Positions 16,981-25,477 of a DNA stretch of 39,072 nucleotides are shown piece after piece. The translations under genes and the position numbers were made by a program. Where the stretch lies: positions 1 to 39,072 of the forward strand of contig CAOKAC010000012.1 of the NCBI GenBank assembly GCA_948466345.1, given 5' to 3'. How positions within the stretch are numbered: the first letter of the stretch is position 1; every line of letters begins with the position of its first letter. The DNA comes from an uncultured Clostridia bacterium. Lineage in GTDB: Bacteria; Bacillota; Clostridia; Oscillospirales; CAG-272. Under the pieces are notes generated by a model. The model ran no database searches. It saw only the letters and a list, made by a program, of their open reading frames with translations, and had not been told where the DNA came from.

Positions 16981-18312
16981 ATGGCAAAACCGATCATAGC
17001 TATTGTAGGGCGACCTAATGTGGGAAAATCTACTTTATTCAATAAATTAATCGGCGAACGCCGCGCTATTGTAGAAGACACCCCTGGCATTACGAGAGAC
17101 CGAATTTATGGTGAAACAGAATGGCGCGGTAAAAAAATGATCGTTATTGATACGGGCGGCATCGAACCGAAAACAGACGATACCATACTGCAAAAAATGC
17201 GGGAACAGGCACAAATTGCAATTGATACTGCCGATGTGATCCTGTTTATGTGCGATATCCGAACCGGGCTCTTAGCAGATGATATGGACATTGCCGTCAT
17301 GCTGAAAAAAAGCGGTAAGCCTGTGATTCCCGCTATCAATAAAGCGGACCGAATCGGCACAGTAGATCCTACCTTCTACGAATTTTATGAATTGGGATTT
17401 TCTATGGATCCGATTGCGTTGTCCTCACTTCATGGAAGCGGCAGCGGCGATCTTCTGGATGCGGTTTTAGAGGTACTTCCTCCCTTTGAAGAGGAGGAGG
17501 ACGAAGATGATGTAATCCGCGTTGCTGTAATCGGCAAACCTAACGCGGGTAAATCTTCTTTAATCAACCGTATTTTAGGTGATGATAGGTTAATTGTCTC
17601 AGATATTGCAGGAACTACCAGAGACGCAATCGATTCACCTTTTGAAAATGCGTGCGGAAAGTATATTTTTATTGATACCGCAGGAATACGCAGGCAAAGC
17701 AGGGTTGAGGACAGAGTAGAAAAATTTAGCGTTTTGCGTGCAAAAATGGCTGTGGAACGGGCAGATGTATGCCTTCTTGTTATTGACGCGCTGGAAGGCG
17801 TGACCGAACAGGACGAGAAAATTGCGGGTATCGCCCATGAAGCAGGAAAAGCAACCATCATTTGTGTAAATAAATGGGATCTGGTAGAAAAGGACAATAA
17901 AACGGTAAACGGGTATACGAAAAAAGTGTATGATGCGCTTTCTTATATGACCTATGCGCCGCTGCTGTTTATTTCCGCACAGACAGGACAGCGCATTCCA
18001 AAGCTGTTTGAGCATATCAACTATGTAAACAATCAAAGTAAAATGCGCATATCCACCGGGATGCTGAATGATGTGCTGGCTGAAGCGATCAATCGAGTGC
18101 AGCCGCCTACTGACCGGGGCAAACGGCTGAAAATATACTATATGACCCAACCTTCCGTAGCGCCACCTACATTTATTATGTTTTGCAATAATGCGGAACT
18201 GTTCCATTTTTCCTATCAGAGATATATTGAAAATCATCTGCGGCAAACCTTCGGATTTAAAGGAACGCCTATCCGGATCGTGGTGCGTCAGCGTGGTGAT
18301 AAAGAGGAATAG
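16981..18312 (+). CDS. der: Ribosome assembly GTPase Der (EngA)
   Basis: Der is a tandem GTPase needed for 50S subunit maturation. The 443-residue protein has the first G domain with GRPNVGKST at residues 10-18 and DTPGITRD, and the second with GKPNAGKSS at 185-193, DIAGTTRD and NKWD. A C-terminal KH-like domain (about 355-440) ends with FKGTPIRIVVRQR. ATG at 16981 is 6 nt after GGAG; the ATG at 16969 overlaps that ribosome binding site and is rejected. Confidence 0.97.
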   Translation: MAKPIIAIVGRPNVGKSTLFNKLIGERRAIVEDTPGITRDRIYGETEWRGKKMIVIDTGGIEPKTDDTILQKMREQAQIAIDTADVILFMCDIRTGLLADDMDIAVMLKKSGKPVIPAINKADRIGTVDPTFYEFYELGFSMDPIALSSLHGSGSGDLLDAVLEVLPPFEEEEDEDDVIRVAVIGKPNAGKSSLINRILGDDRLIVSDIAGTTRDAIDSPFENACGKYIFIDTAGIRRQSRVEDRVEKFSVLRAKMAVERADVCLLVIDALEGVTEQDEKIAGIAHEAGKATIICVNKWDLVEKDNKTVNGYTKKVYDALSYMTYAPLLFISAQTGQRIPKLFEHINYVNNQSKMRISTGMLNDVLAEAINRVQPPTDRGKRLKIYYMTQPSVAPPTFIMFCNNAELFHFSYQRYIENHLRQTFGFKGTPIRIVVRQRGDKEE

Positions 18313-18429
18313 TGTAAAATGGCAAAGTAAATAACACCCGAACGTCTTAAGGCAGTACACTTCTTTTTTAAGAGTCTATGTCTATTGTTATTATGCCGCC
18401 GCTATGTGCGATGGAATGGAGATATTCGT

Positions 18430-19128
18430 ATGCTATTTGATTATTTTTCTCATCAAAATGTCAACATTTATCTGTTGACAGTCCTTTGTGTAATTTTTTC
18501 TATTATTGTTCCATACTTTTTGGGCAGTCTTAACTTCAGCGTCATTCTTTCTGGAAAGCTGTATCGGGAAGATGTGCGCTCTAAGGGAAGCGGTAACGCC
18601 GGATCTACAAACATGCTGCGCAATTATGGGAAAAAGGCTGCTGGGCTAACCCTTCTAGGAGATGCCCTGAAGACCGTAGTCGCCTGTTCTTTTGGTATGC
18701 TCATCTACGGAGTTTATGGTGCCTATCTTGCAGGACTATTTTGCATTTTGGGACATATGTTTCCTGCATACTTTAAATTTAAAGGCGGTAAGGGAATCGT
18801 ATGTCTGGCGGTCATGGTCCTTATGACAGATTGGCGTGTTTTTCTGATTTTGTTTATTATTTTTGTTATTATCGTACTTGGAACAAAATACGTTTCTCTA
18901 GGATCCGTCATCGGTGCTATGCTGTATCCTATTGTACTGAACCGCATCAACAGCGCTACCGGCAATGCGGTTCGCTCTGTAGAATTAATTGCCATTGTTG
19001 TAGCATTCTTTGTAGTATTTATGCACCGAAAAAATATTAAGCGTTTGTACAAGGGGACAGAAAGCAAACTGGAATTGCACAAAAAGAAAAAAGATACAGA
19101 CGATGATAAAGGCCAAAAACATGACTGA
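18430..19128 (+). CDS. plsY: Glycerol-3-phosphate acyltransferase PlsY
   Basis: PlsY acylates glycerol 3-phosphate from acyl-phosphate in the cytoplasmic membrane, the first step of phospholipid synthesis. The protein (232 residues) has five predicted membrane segments and the PlsY signatures GSGNAGSTNMLRNYG and FKGGKGI. The start ATG at 18430 lies 8 nt after GGAG; the open frame upstream is not family sequence. A hydrophilic Lys/Asp-rich tail of about 25 residues follows the last helix. The gap 18313-18429 between der and plsY holds no gene that I can see. Confidence 0.93.
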   Translation: MLFDYFSHQNVNIYLLTVLCVIFSIIVPYFLGSLNFSVILSGKLYREDVRSKGSGNAGSTNMLRNYGKKAAGLTLLGDALKTVVACSFGMLIYGVYGAYLAGLFCILGHMFPAYFKFKGGKGIVCLAVMVLMTDWRVFLILFIIFVIIVLGTKYVSLGSVIGAMLYPIVLNRINSATGNAVRSVELIAIVVAFFVVFMHRKNIKRLYKGTESKLELHKKKKDTDDDKGQKHD

Positions 19129-20299
19129 TAAAGAATTGGTACAGTTTTTAACATTGTTGCAGTGTTCCATAGAAATGCAGACGATGCAAAATCTAGTTTT
19201 TTCTGCGCCCAAAGGGGGCGAAGTGCAAAAAATTCGATGCACGCTGCGGCAGTTGTCTAGCAGTCTTTATGTGCAGATGGAATATAAATGCACAGAGGGA
19301 CGAGTACGGCAAAAGAACCTCTCTCCAGACGCTTTTATATCTGCAATTCAAATGGAGCTTAACGCCTTTTCTAGAGTGGATCTCAACGATAGCGGCGGAT
19401 CCGCGTCCCTGTTACGCTCCAAAAAAGGAAAAATTACGCTGATTACCCATGGAGCTATTGGGCAAGGAAAAAAACAAACTGTAATCGGAAATGATAGAAA
19501 AAAACAATATATATTGGACGGATCGGAAGCTTTTTTAATTTATCTGGGCATATCAAATGCACAAGGGCGGGTCCATGATAAAAAGCAGGCAAAATTTCGG
19601 CAAATCAATCGATTTTTAGAGCTTGTACAGAGCATAGAGCGAGAACTGCCTCAAACTGGATTGCTGCATGTAGCTGACCTATGCTGTGGAAAAAGTTATT
19701 TAAGTTTCGCAGTATACCACTATCTCGTCCACATACAAAAACGCGATGTGGTTATGAATTGCGTAGACTTAAAGGAAAGCGTCATGCAGGATTGCGCACA
19801 AATTGCTGCACAGTGCGGTTTTACTGGAATGTTTTTTACAACAGGAGAGGTGTCAAAATTTCGGACAGATGCCTCTGTCGATTTGCTTATCAGTTTGCAT
19901 GCATGTGATGCCGCAACAGATCTTGTATTGGATAGAGGAATCGTCCTGGGCGCCAAAGTGATTCTGGCAACACCTTGTTGTCACCGACAGCTAAGCAGAG
20001 AACTAAATTGTCCTTCTCTTTCTTTTATTGCACGCCATCCTGTTTTAAAATACAAATTCTGCGATGCTGCAACAGACGCTTTGCGCATACTCCGGTTGGA
20101 GGCATGCGGCTATGTGTGCGATGCACTGGAATTTACAGATCCGGAAGACACTCCTAAGAACGTGCTGATTCGGGCAATCCGGCGCAGCAGTATTATAAAT
20201 TATAAAGGCGCAAAGGAAGAACGATATAGAGAAGTATATTTCTATCTTACAGGCAGAGAAGCAGCGGCGCTTCCTGCAGACGAAAACGAGGAGCAATAA
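19121..20299 (+). CDS. Class I SAM-dependent methyltransferase (METTL25-like)
   Basis: This 392-residue protein carries a Rossmann methyltransferase domain in its second half. LLHVADLCCGKSYLSFA is motif I (SAM binding), VVMNCVDLKE is motif II, and DLLISLHACDAATD and ATPCCHRQL follow. The pattern, a Cys-rich LHACD plus PCCH, resembles METTL25/RRNAD1-like bacterial methyltransferases whose substrates are unknown, probably RNA or protein. The N-terminal 150 residues are a family-specific domain. The ATG at 19121 lies 9 nt after AAAGG, giving an 8-nt overlap with plsY that indicates coupling; the ATG at 19103 is less likely. Confidence 0.85.
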   Translation: MTDKELVQFLTLLQCSIEMQTMQNLVFSAPKGGEVQKIRCTLRQLSSSLYVQMEYKCTEGRVRQKNLSPDAFISAIQMELNAFSRVDLNDSGGSASLLRSKKGKITLITHGAIGQGKKQTVIGNDRKKQYILDGSEAFLIYLGISNAQGRVHDKKQAKFRQINRFLELVQSIERELPQTGLLHVADLCCGKSYLSFAVYHYLVHIQKRDVVMNCVDLKESVMQDCAQIAAQCGFTGMFFTTGEVSKFRTDASVDLLISLHACDAATDLVLDRGIVLGAKVILATPCCHRQLSRELNCPSLSFIARHPVLKYKFCDAATDALRILRLEACGYVCDALEFTDPEDTPKNVLIRAIRRSSIINYKGAKEERYREVYFYLTGREAAALPADENEEQ

Positions 20300-20303
20300 T
20301 TCT

Positions 20304-21569
20304 ATGCAATCCCATATTTTTGATAAAAATGCAGATCCCACACTGCGCTTGGAAACTCTACAAGCGATGGCAACGGCAATGGAAAATAGAGAGCTTTCCC
20401 ATGAATATGTCAATAACCACATCCACACCACTTACTCTTTTTCTCCCTATACTCCAACAGCGGCTGTATATGCAGCAAAAAAGGCTGGTCTTTCTACAGC
20501 TGGGATTATGGATCACGACAGCGTAGGCGGCTGCAGGGAATTTTTGCAGGCAGGAAAAATTCTTTCTATACCAGTAACAGTTGGATTTGAATGCCGTACC
20601 TCGGTAGCAGGTACAGCGCTTGCTGGTAGGCGGCTGAATAATCCAGATCAAAAATCTGTGGCCTATGTGACCCTACATGGAATTCCGCATCAAAATCTGG
20701 ATGTATGCGAAGCGGTACTGAAGCCTCTGCGTGATAAGCGTAATTTGAGAAACCGTAGAATGTGTGAAAAAATAAATGAAATTGCGGGCTCTTTTCATAT
20801 CTCCGTTGATTTTGAGAAAGATGTTCTGCCCCTGTCCGCATATGCACAAGGCGGCAGCGTAACAGAGCGGCATTTGCTGTATGCACTGACAGTCAAAATT
20901 ACCGATGGGACAAGCAGAGAAACAGCTATTCAAAAAATCAGTGCGTTGTGTCAAATACCTCTTGAGGATAAAGCATTAGAAAAGCTTTATAGTGCACCAG
21001 AACAGTTTTATCAATATGACGTATTAGGAATTTTAAAAAGCCATTTGGTTTCCAGAATTTACATAGATGCTGACGAAGAACTGCTGCATATCCGCGATTT
21101 CATTCAATTAGCAAATCAGGTTGGCGGTATTGCAGCATATGCGTATCTGGGAGATGTGACAAAAAGTCCTACAGGAGATAAAAAGGCACAGCAATTTGAA
21201 GACAGCTATCTAGATTTGCTGTTTGAAGAATTGCAGAAAATTGGCTTTCACGCTGTCACCTACATGCCGTCTAGAAATTCCTGCGCGCAGTTGGAACGTG
21301 TGATGAAGCTATGTCAGCAATATAGCTTTTTCCAAATCAGCGGCGAGGACATCAACTCCCCTCGTCAATCGTTTTTGTGCGACGCCATGCAAAATTATCC
21401 CCATTTGATCGATGCAACCTATGCACTGATTGGTCACGAACAATATGCAACCGCGCACCCAGGTGAAGGGATGTTTTCCTACAAAACAGCAGAAACGCTG
21501 CAGGAGCGGATTACAAAATATGCTGCATATGGCAGGCAATATAAAAATGGAAAGGAACAATCTGTATGA
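20304..21569 (+). CDS. PHP-domain metal-dependent phosphoesterase-like protein
   Basis: The 421-residue protein has a PHP domain in its N-terminal part. The metal ligands His39 and His41 (NNHIHTTYS), the MDHDS block at 69-73 and VGFECR are visible, with further motifs GEDINSP and HPGEGMFS in the C-terminal region. PHP domains hydrolyse phosphoester bonds at a trinuclear metal site; stand-alone members include histidinol phosphatases and nucleases. The long middle insertion (about 150-300) is not familiar to me. GAGGAGC, 4 nt after the methyltransferase stop, precedes the ATG. The stop overlaps the SDR start by 4 nt (ATGA), so the two are translated together. Confidence 0.82.
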   Translation: MQSHIFDKNADPTLRLETLQAMATAMENRELSHEYVNNHIHTTYSFSPYTPTAAVYAAKKAGLSTAGIMDHDSVGGCREFLQAGKILSIPVTVGFECRTSVAGTALAGRRLNNPDQKSVAYVTLHGIPHQNLDVCEAVLKPLRDKRNLRNRRMCEKINEIAGSFHISVDFEKDVLPLSAYAQGGSVTERHLLYALTVKITDGTSRETAIQKISALCQIPLEDKALEKLYSAPEQFYQYDVLGILKSHLVSRIYIDADEELLHIRDFIQLANQVGGIAAYAYLGDVTKSPTGDKKAQQFEDSYLDLLFEELQKIGFHAVTYMPSRNSCAQLERVMKLCQQYSFFQISGEDINSPRQSFLCDAMQNYPHLIDATYALIGHEQYATAHPGEGMFSYKTAETLQERITKYAAYGRQYKNGKEQSV

Positions 21570-22624
21570 ATAATTTGCATTTGGCGACACAAATCGCCCC
21601 CGCCCTTCGTATGATCTTTGCTCCTGATGGAAAAGCATATGTATCTTATTCTAACGAAAACAATACAACTGCTTCTCTTTATACCTGTGAAAACAGATGG
21701 ACGGAAGACTTTACCACCTTCTGCGGAAAAAATACTGCAGACAAAGAAACGGTTCAAATCGATGGAATCGGCTGCTTTACTATAGAAAAAGAAAAAAAAG
21801 ATAAGCCTCTGTCCGGGAAAATCGCAGTGGTTACTGGCAGTGCCCAGGGATTTGGCGCGCATATTGCGGAATTTCTTTGCAGCCAGGGCGCTAGAGTTGC
21901 CTTGGCAGATATGAATTATGGCGGTGTATGCGAAAGAGCAGAATTTCTTTCCAAAACATATGATATACCTACTCTCCCTATTATGGCAAATGTGTCTGAT
22001 GAGGCCTCCGTTCGGGATATGATACAGAAAGTCGTTTTATCCTTCGGAGGATTGGATATTTTTATAAATAATGCTGGAATTGTTCGGGCGGGTAGTTTGG
22101 AAGAAATGACAAAAGAGAATTTCGAACTTGTCACTTCTGTGGATTATACTGCCTATTTCCTGTGTGTCAAATATGCAGCAGAACCTATGAAAATACAACG
22201 TGCATGTGCGCAGAACTATATGGCCGACATTATTGAAATCAACTCCAAATCCGGTTTGGAAGGCAGCAACAAAAACTTTGCCTATGCTGGTGCAAAATTT
22301 GGAGGGATCGGCCTTACCCAGTCTTTTGCACTAGAGCTTGCGCCTTTTGGTATTAAAGTAAACGCGATTTGTCCCGGCAACTTTTTAGACGGTCCCCTTT
22401 GGTCTGATCCGGACCGTGGATTATTTGTACAGTATCTGAAGGCCGGAAAAGTACCTGGGGCAAAAACAGTGGCCGATGTACGCGCTGCTTATGAAGCAAA
22501 GGTGCCTCTCGGACGAGGATGCCGTGCAGAAGATGTAAACCGAGCAATTGCTTATATAATTGAGCAAAAGTATGAAACTGGGCAGGCGCTTCCGGTTACA
22601 GGCGGGCAGACAATGCTGAACTGA
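21566..22624 (+). CDS. Short-chain dehydrogenase/reductase with an N-terminal extension
   Basis: This 352-residue SDR has its Rossmann core from about residue 82: VVTGSAQGFG (TGxxxGxG, cofactor loop), ADMN, NNAGIV, INSKSG with the catalytic Ser, and YAGAK (Tyr-x3-Lys), with CPGNF after it. The first 80 residues are extra. They end GIGCFTIEKEK before KPLSGKIAVVTG, which looks like the aldolase-dehydrogenase linker of bifunctional rhamnulose-phosphate aldolase/SDR proteins. The substrate is probably a sugar or polyol, inferred from that likeness. It overlaps the PHP gene by 4 nt, a strong sign that the two act on one pathway. Confidence 0.85.
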   Translation: MNNLHLATQIAPALRMIFAPDGKAYVSYSNENNTTASLYTCENRWTEDFTTFCGKNTADKETVQIDGIGCFTIEKEKKDKPLSGKIAVVTGSAQGFGAHIAEFLCSQGARVALADMNYGGVCERAEFLSKTYDIPTLPIMANVSDEASVRDMIQKVVLSFGGLDIFINNAGIVRAGSLEEMTKENFELVTSVDYTAYFLCVKYAAEPMKIQRACAQNYMADIIEINSKSGLEGSNKNFAYAGAKFGGIGLTQSFALELAPFGIKVNAICPGNFLDGPLWSDPDRGLFVQYLKAGKVPGAKTVADVRAAYEAKVPLGRGCRAEDVNRAIAYIIEQKYETGQALPVTGGQTMLN

Positions 22625-22641
22625 AAAGGCAGAGAAGATAT

Positions 22642-23010
22642 ATGAAAAAATGCGGATTGCTGTTTCTCTTATATATATTACTTGCGCTGATATCCTGTTC
22701 ATCTTCTGTAAAAGATTTGTATGGAACTTGGTATGTAGATGCAGACAATGTTCGTAATATCATCCAGTTTTACGAAACAGACAATGCAAAAAATGCATTT
22801 ATCTGGGCTGTATACGATATTGCAGCAGATGAACGTACCTCTGTAGATACTGGAACATACGAATTAAGAAATAAAACCATCACATTTACGTATACCAGTG
22901 GTATTGTCGTTACTCTGGATTATACGAAAAATGATGATATGCTTACATTCGTTATGGACGGTGCAGCAGTAGAATTTCAATTGTTTGAGCTGCCGGATAC
23001 AACAGCATAG
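22642..23010 (+). CDS. Small lipoprotein, lipocalin-like
   Basis: This 122-residue protein starts with a lipoprotein signal peptide: hydrophobic LLFLLYILLALISC, with Cys19 as the lipidation site in the lipobox LISC. The mature part opens LYGTWYVD and alternates short beta-strands with GTYELRNKTITFTY and DDMLTFVMDG, a pattern seen in lipocalin-like or META-like small beta-barrels. No function can be assigned. It begins 17 nt after the SDR gene and ends at a terminator, so it is probably the last gene of the run that starts at the DUF512 gene. Confidence 0.75.
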   Translation: MKKCGLLFLLYILLALISCSSSVKDLYGTWYVDADNVRNIIQFYETDNAKNAFIWAVYDIAADERTSVDTGTYELRNKTITFTYTSGIVVTLDYTKNDDMLTFVMDGAAVEFQLFELPDTTA

Positions 23011-23018
23011 CAGCAATA

Positions 23019-23058
23019 AAAAACGCCTATAGAAAATCAGTTTTCTGTAGGCGTTTTT
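23019..23058. terminator. Bidirectional terminator between lipoprotein and ABC genes
   Basis: An 18-bp stem (23019-23036 with 23041-23058, one G-T pair) has a TCAG loop, an A-run on one side and a T-run on the other. It lies between convergent genes and serves both. Confidence 0.9.
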
Positions 23059-23064
23059 CCATTT

Positions 23065-23607
23065 TTATAGTGCAAATTGTCCATCCATTTTTTCTGCTAA
23101 ACATAGGTCATGCGTTACCAAAAGTACTGTTTTTCCTTGTGCCTTTTCCAAGATGAGTGAGAGAACAGATTGGGCCGTTTTATCATCCAAGCCGGCAAAA
23201 GGCTCGTCTAATAAAAGCGTGTCAAAAGGGGCAGCCAGCGCTCTAGCCAAGGCTACTCTGCGCTGCATGCCGCCGGAAAGCTGTGAAGGGTATGCAAGAT
23301 ATTCCTGCCTTAGACCTACAGCAGTCAGCATAGTATGTGCTGCATTACGGTCTGATACTATCGCCACATTTTCCTCTGCCGTATACCAGGGAAGCAGGCG
23401 CGGCTCTTGAAAGAGATATGAAATGCGTCCTGCCCCCATCACTGTACCTGTATGCTTTTCCAGTCCTGCAACAATGCGCAACAGTGTCGTTTTTCCGGCA
23501 CCAGAAGGCCCTGTCACTGCGTAAATTCCCTGAGAAAAGCAGACGCTGCAGTCCTGCAGCACAGTTTTTAATCCGTAGGATTTGCCCACATGAGATAATT
23601 CAAGCAT
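23065..23607 (-). CDS. ABC transporter ATP-binding protein (NitT/TauT/SsuB type), short
   Basis: This 180-residue ATPase powers the importer encoded upstream. Present are Walker A GPSGAGKTT (33-41), the Q-loop in LFQEPRLLPW, the signature LSGGMQRRVALARAL, Walker B DTLLLDEPF and the H-loop VTHD. It ends about ten residues after the H-loop, so it is some 60 residues shorter than usual SsuB/TauB proteins and lacks the C-terminal extension. The catalytic core is complete. The start overlaps the permease gene by 8 nt. The bidirectional terminator lies directly after its stop. Confidence 0.9.
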   Translation of the reverse strand: MLELSHVGKSYGLKTVLQDCSVCFSQGIYAVTGPSGAGKTTLLRIVAGLEKHTGTVMGAGRISYLFQEPRLLPWYTAEENVAIVSDRNAAHTMLTAVGLRQEYLAYPSQLSGGMQRRVALARALAAPFDTLLLDEPFAGLDDKTAQSVLSLILEKAQGKTVLLVTHDLCLAEKMDGQFAL

Positions 23608-24376
23608 CTGTCTGCCTCCTAGGTTGCAGTCCCATACTGTTTTTTAATCTGCCACACAAAAAAGCAAAAAGATTTTCTAAAAGCAGACTGAGTAAAATCA
23701 CTGTAATGGTCCAAGAAAAAAGTTCTGCGCTTTCTAAGTAAACTTTTGATTCATATAGAGAAGTGCCAATGGCAGCCCGAGGCGTGCAGAGTACCTCGGC
23801 AGCTACCCCTGCCTTCCATGCTAAACCAAGGCTTGTCTGAAATCCGGCTGCAAAAGAGGGAAGCACTACCGGCAAGTAAAAAGCCCGCAGCTTTTTTCCT
23901 GGTGAAAAAGAAAAAACCTGCATCATTTCTAAGAGAGATTTGTCTGCATTTTCAATTGCAGTAACTACACTGTTCCATATTACTGGTAAAACCATTAGAG
24001 CGGCTGCAAAGGAAGGAACCTTCCCCCGCCCGATCCATACCAACGCCAAAACAATAAAAGACGCTACTGGAGTACTTCGAATTACTGTAAGCAATGGCGC
24101 TATAAAGACCCGCATAGTTGGGAAGAATCCAGTTAGTACTGCAAGAAATACGCCAAAAGCAGCGCCAATAAATAGACCTGTCAAAATGCGGATAAGTGAC
24201 CAGATACAGCTAATCCAAAAAGCGCTGTCTCTTATAAGAGACAGCAGCTTCTCGGCCGTAGACCACGGGGAGGGAAGAAGTACTTCCTTGCCAATAAGCA
24301 AGGACATGGTCCACCAAATTCCAATCCAGAACAAGGTAACCGCCGCATATTTTAAAGACTTTTTCCAAATATGCAT
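23600..24376 (-). CDS. ABC transporter permease (NitT/TauT/SsuC type)
   Basis: This 258-residue membrane protein has about six hydrophobic segments and the inner-membrane EAA-type loop (FSPGKKLRAFYLPVVLPSFAAG) that contacts the ATPase. The sequence LAWKAGVAAEVL near the end is typical of the sulfonate/taurine/nitrate importer permease family. It forms the channel for the substrate delivered by the lipoprotein encoded upstream. It lies 27 nt after the binding-protein gene and overlaps the ATPase gene. Confidence 0.9.
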   Translation of the reverse strand: MHIWKKSLKYAAVTLFWIGIWWTMSLLIGKEVLLPSPWSTAEKLLSLIRDSAFWISCIWSLIRILTGLFIGAAFGVFLAVLTGFFPTMRVFIAPLLTVIRSTPVASFIVLALVWIGRGKVPSFAAALMVLPVIWNSVVTAIENADKSLLEMMQVFSFSPGKKLRAFYLPVVLPSFAAGFQTSLGLAWKAGVAAEVLCTPRAAIGTSLYESKVYLESAELFSWTITVILLSLLLENLFAFLCGRLKNSMGLQPRRQTDA

Positions 24377-24403
24377 TTCAGATGTCCTCCCTTTTTATAA
24401 AAA

Positions 24404-25453
24404 TCATTTTGCTATATAGTAAATGTTTTCATCCGGCACTGCACCGCCTACGGAAGCCGGGGCGTAAGAATGAAGAATGGTATAAAAAGATGCAAGTCCC
24501 GCAGCCATTTTCTCACCATCTTCATACACGATATTGCTGCCGGGAATAGCTGCCTGCGCAATCTTTGCAGCAGGGATGATTCCTTGCTCTGCGATGATTT
24601 GTGCAGCATCTTCTGTGTCCGTGTCGATATATTCTATGCTCGCCTTGTATTCCTTTAAAAATTCCTTTACTTCTGCCGGATGCTTTTGTGCCCATGTATT
24701 GTTGACAATTACGCATCCCATATACAAAGCGGAATCCACATTTTTTTCTTTACAAGCATCCTCCCATACTTTGGTAAGATCCAGAGCTGTGCGTATTCCC
24801 TTGGGGGCATCTGCATTATTCAGCACCGTTGTTACCTTAGGTTCCGGCAGAACTGCTACGTCAATGGTTCCGGCAACAAGTCCGGTAGCGACCACGTCAT
24901 GGTTGGCTTCATAGATTACTTCACAGTCGATATCAAAGGTATCCAAAATGTAATTCAGTACATATTCCGGCACGCTGCCTTGTCCAGAAGAATATATGGT
25001 CTTTCCTTGCAGATCGGAAATAGATTGAATCGTGTCGCCATTTTCTATCAGATGAAGCACGCCCATGGTATTTACTGCTGCGATAGAAACGGCGCCTTCT
25101 GTTTTAGAATACAAAACTGCCGCAAGATTGGTAGGAACAGCTGCAATTTCAAAATTGCCCTGGATAATATCTCCTTTAAATTCTTCCGCAGAAGCTGCTA
25201 ACTGAAAATCATAGGAGAGCGCCGTATCACCTGCAGCACTGTCGTGCATCAATTTGGCAAATCCCATTCCTGTGGGACCCTGAAGTGCGAAAACACGTAC
25301 TGGGTCTTTGGATAGCTCCTGTTTTGTTTCTGGAGCTGTAGTGGTTTCTTCCTTAACTGTTGTTTCCTCTGTCTTCCCATTGTCGCTGGAACAGGAGACA
25401 AAGATTCCAGCGCACAAGATCATAGCAAGAGCAAGCGCAATTAGACGTTTCAT
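24404..25453 (-). CDS. ABC substrate-binding lipoprotein (NitT/TauT-like)
   Basis: This 349-residue lipoprotein has a signal peptide ending in FVSC (lipidated Cys21) and a Thr/Glu-rich tether. Its NMT1/SsuA-like binding domain includes GPTGMGFAKLM, GNFEIAAVPTNLAAVLY, LQGKTIYSSGQGSVPEYVL and DVAVLPEPKVTT. Relatives bind sulfonates, taurine, nitrate or pyrimidine precursors. The particular ligand cannot be read here, and no ssuD or tau oxygenase gene is nearby. AGAAGG precedes the ATG. It is second in the regulator-led operon. Confidence 0.9.
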   Translation of the reverse strand: MKRLIALALAMILCAGIFVSCSSDNGKTEETTVKEETTTAPETKQELSKDPVRVFALQGPTGMGFAKLMHDSAAGDTALSYDFQLAASAEEFKGDIIQGNFEIAAVPTNLAAVLYSKTEGAVSIAAVNTMGVLHLIENGDTIQSISDLQGKTIYSSGQGSVPEYVLNYILDTFDIDCEVIYEANHDVVATGLVAGTIDVAVLPEPKVTTVLNNADAPKGIRTALDLTKVWEDACKEKNVDSALYMGCVIVNNTWAQKHPAEVKEFLKEYKASIEYIDTDTEDAAQIIAEQGIIPAAKIAQAAIPGSNIVYEDGEKMAAGLASFYTILHSYAPASVGGAVPDENIYYIAK

Positions 25454-25477
25454 AAAAAACCTTCTTTCATTGAATAT

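Noticed and set aside
24680..25201. 173-residue open frame on the plus strand inside the binding-protein gene
   Set aside because: It is the complement of a convincing lipoprotein gene and shows no domain or start signal.
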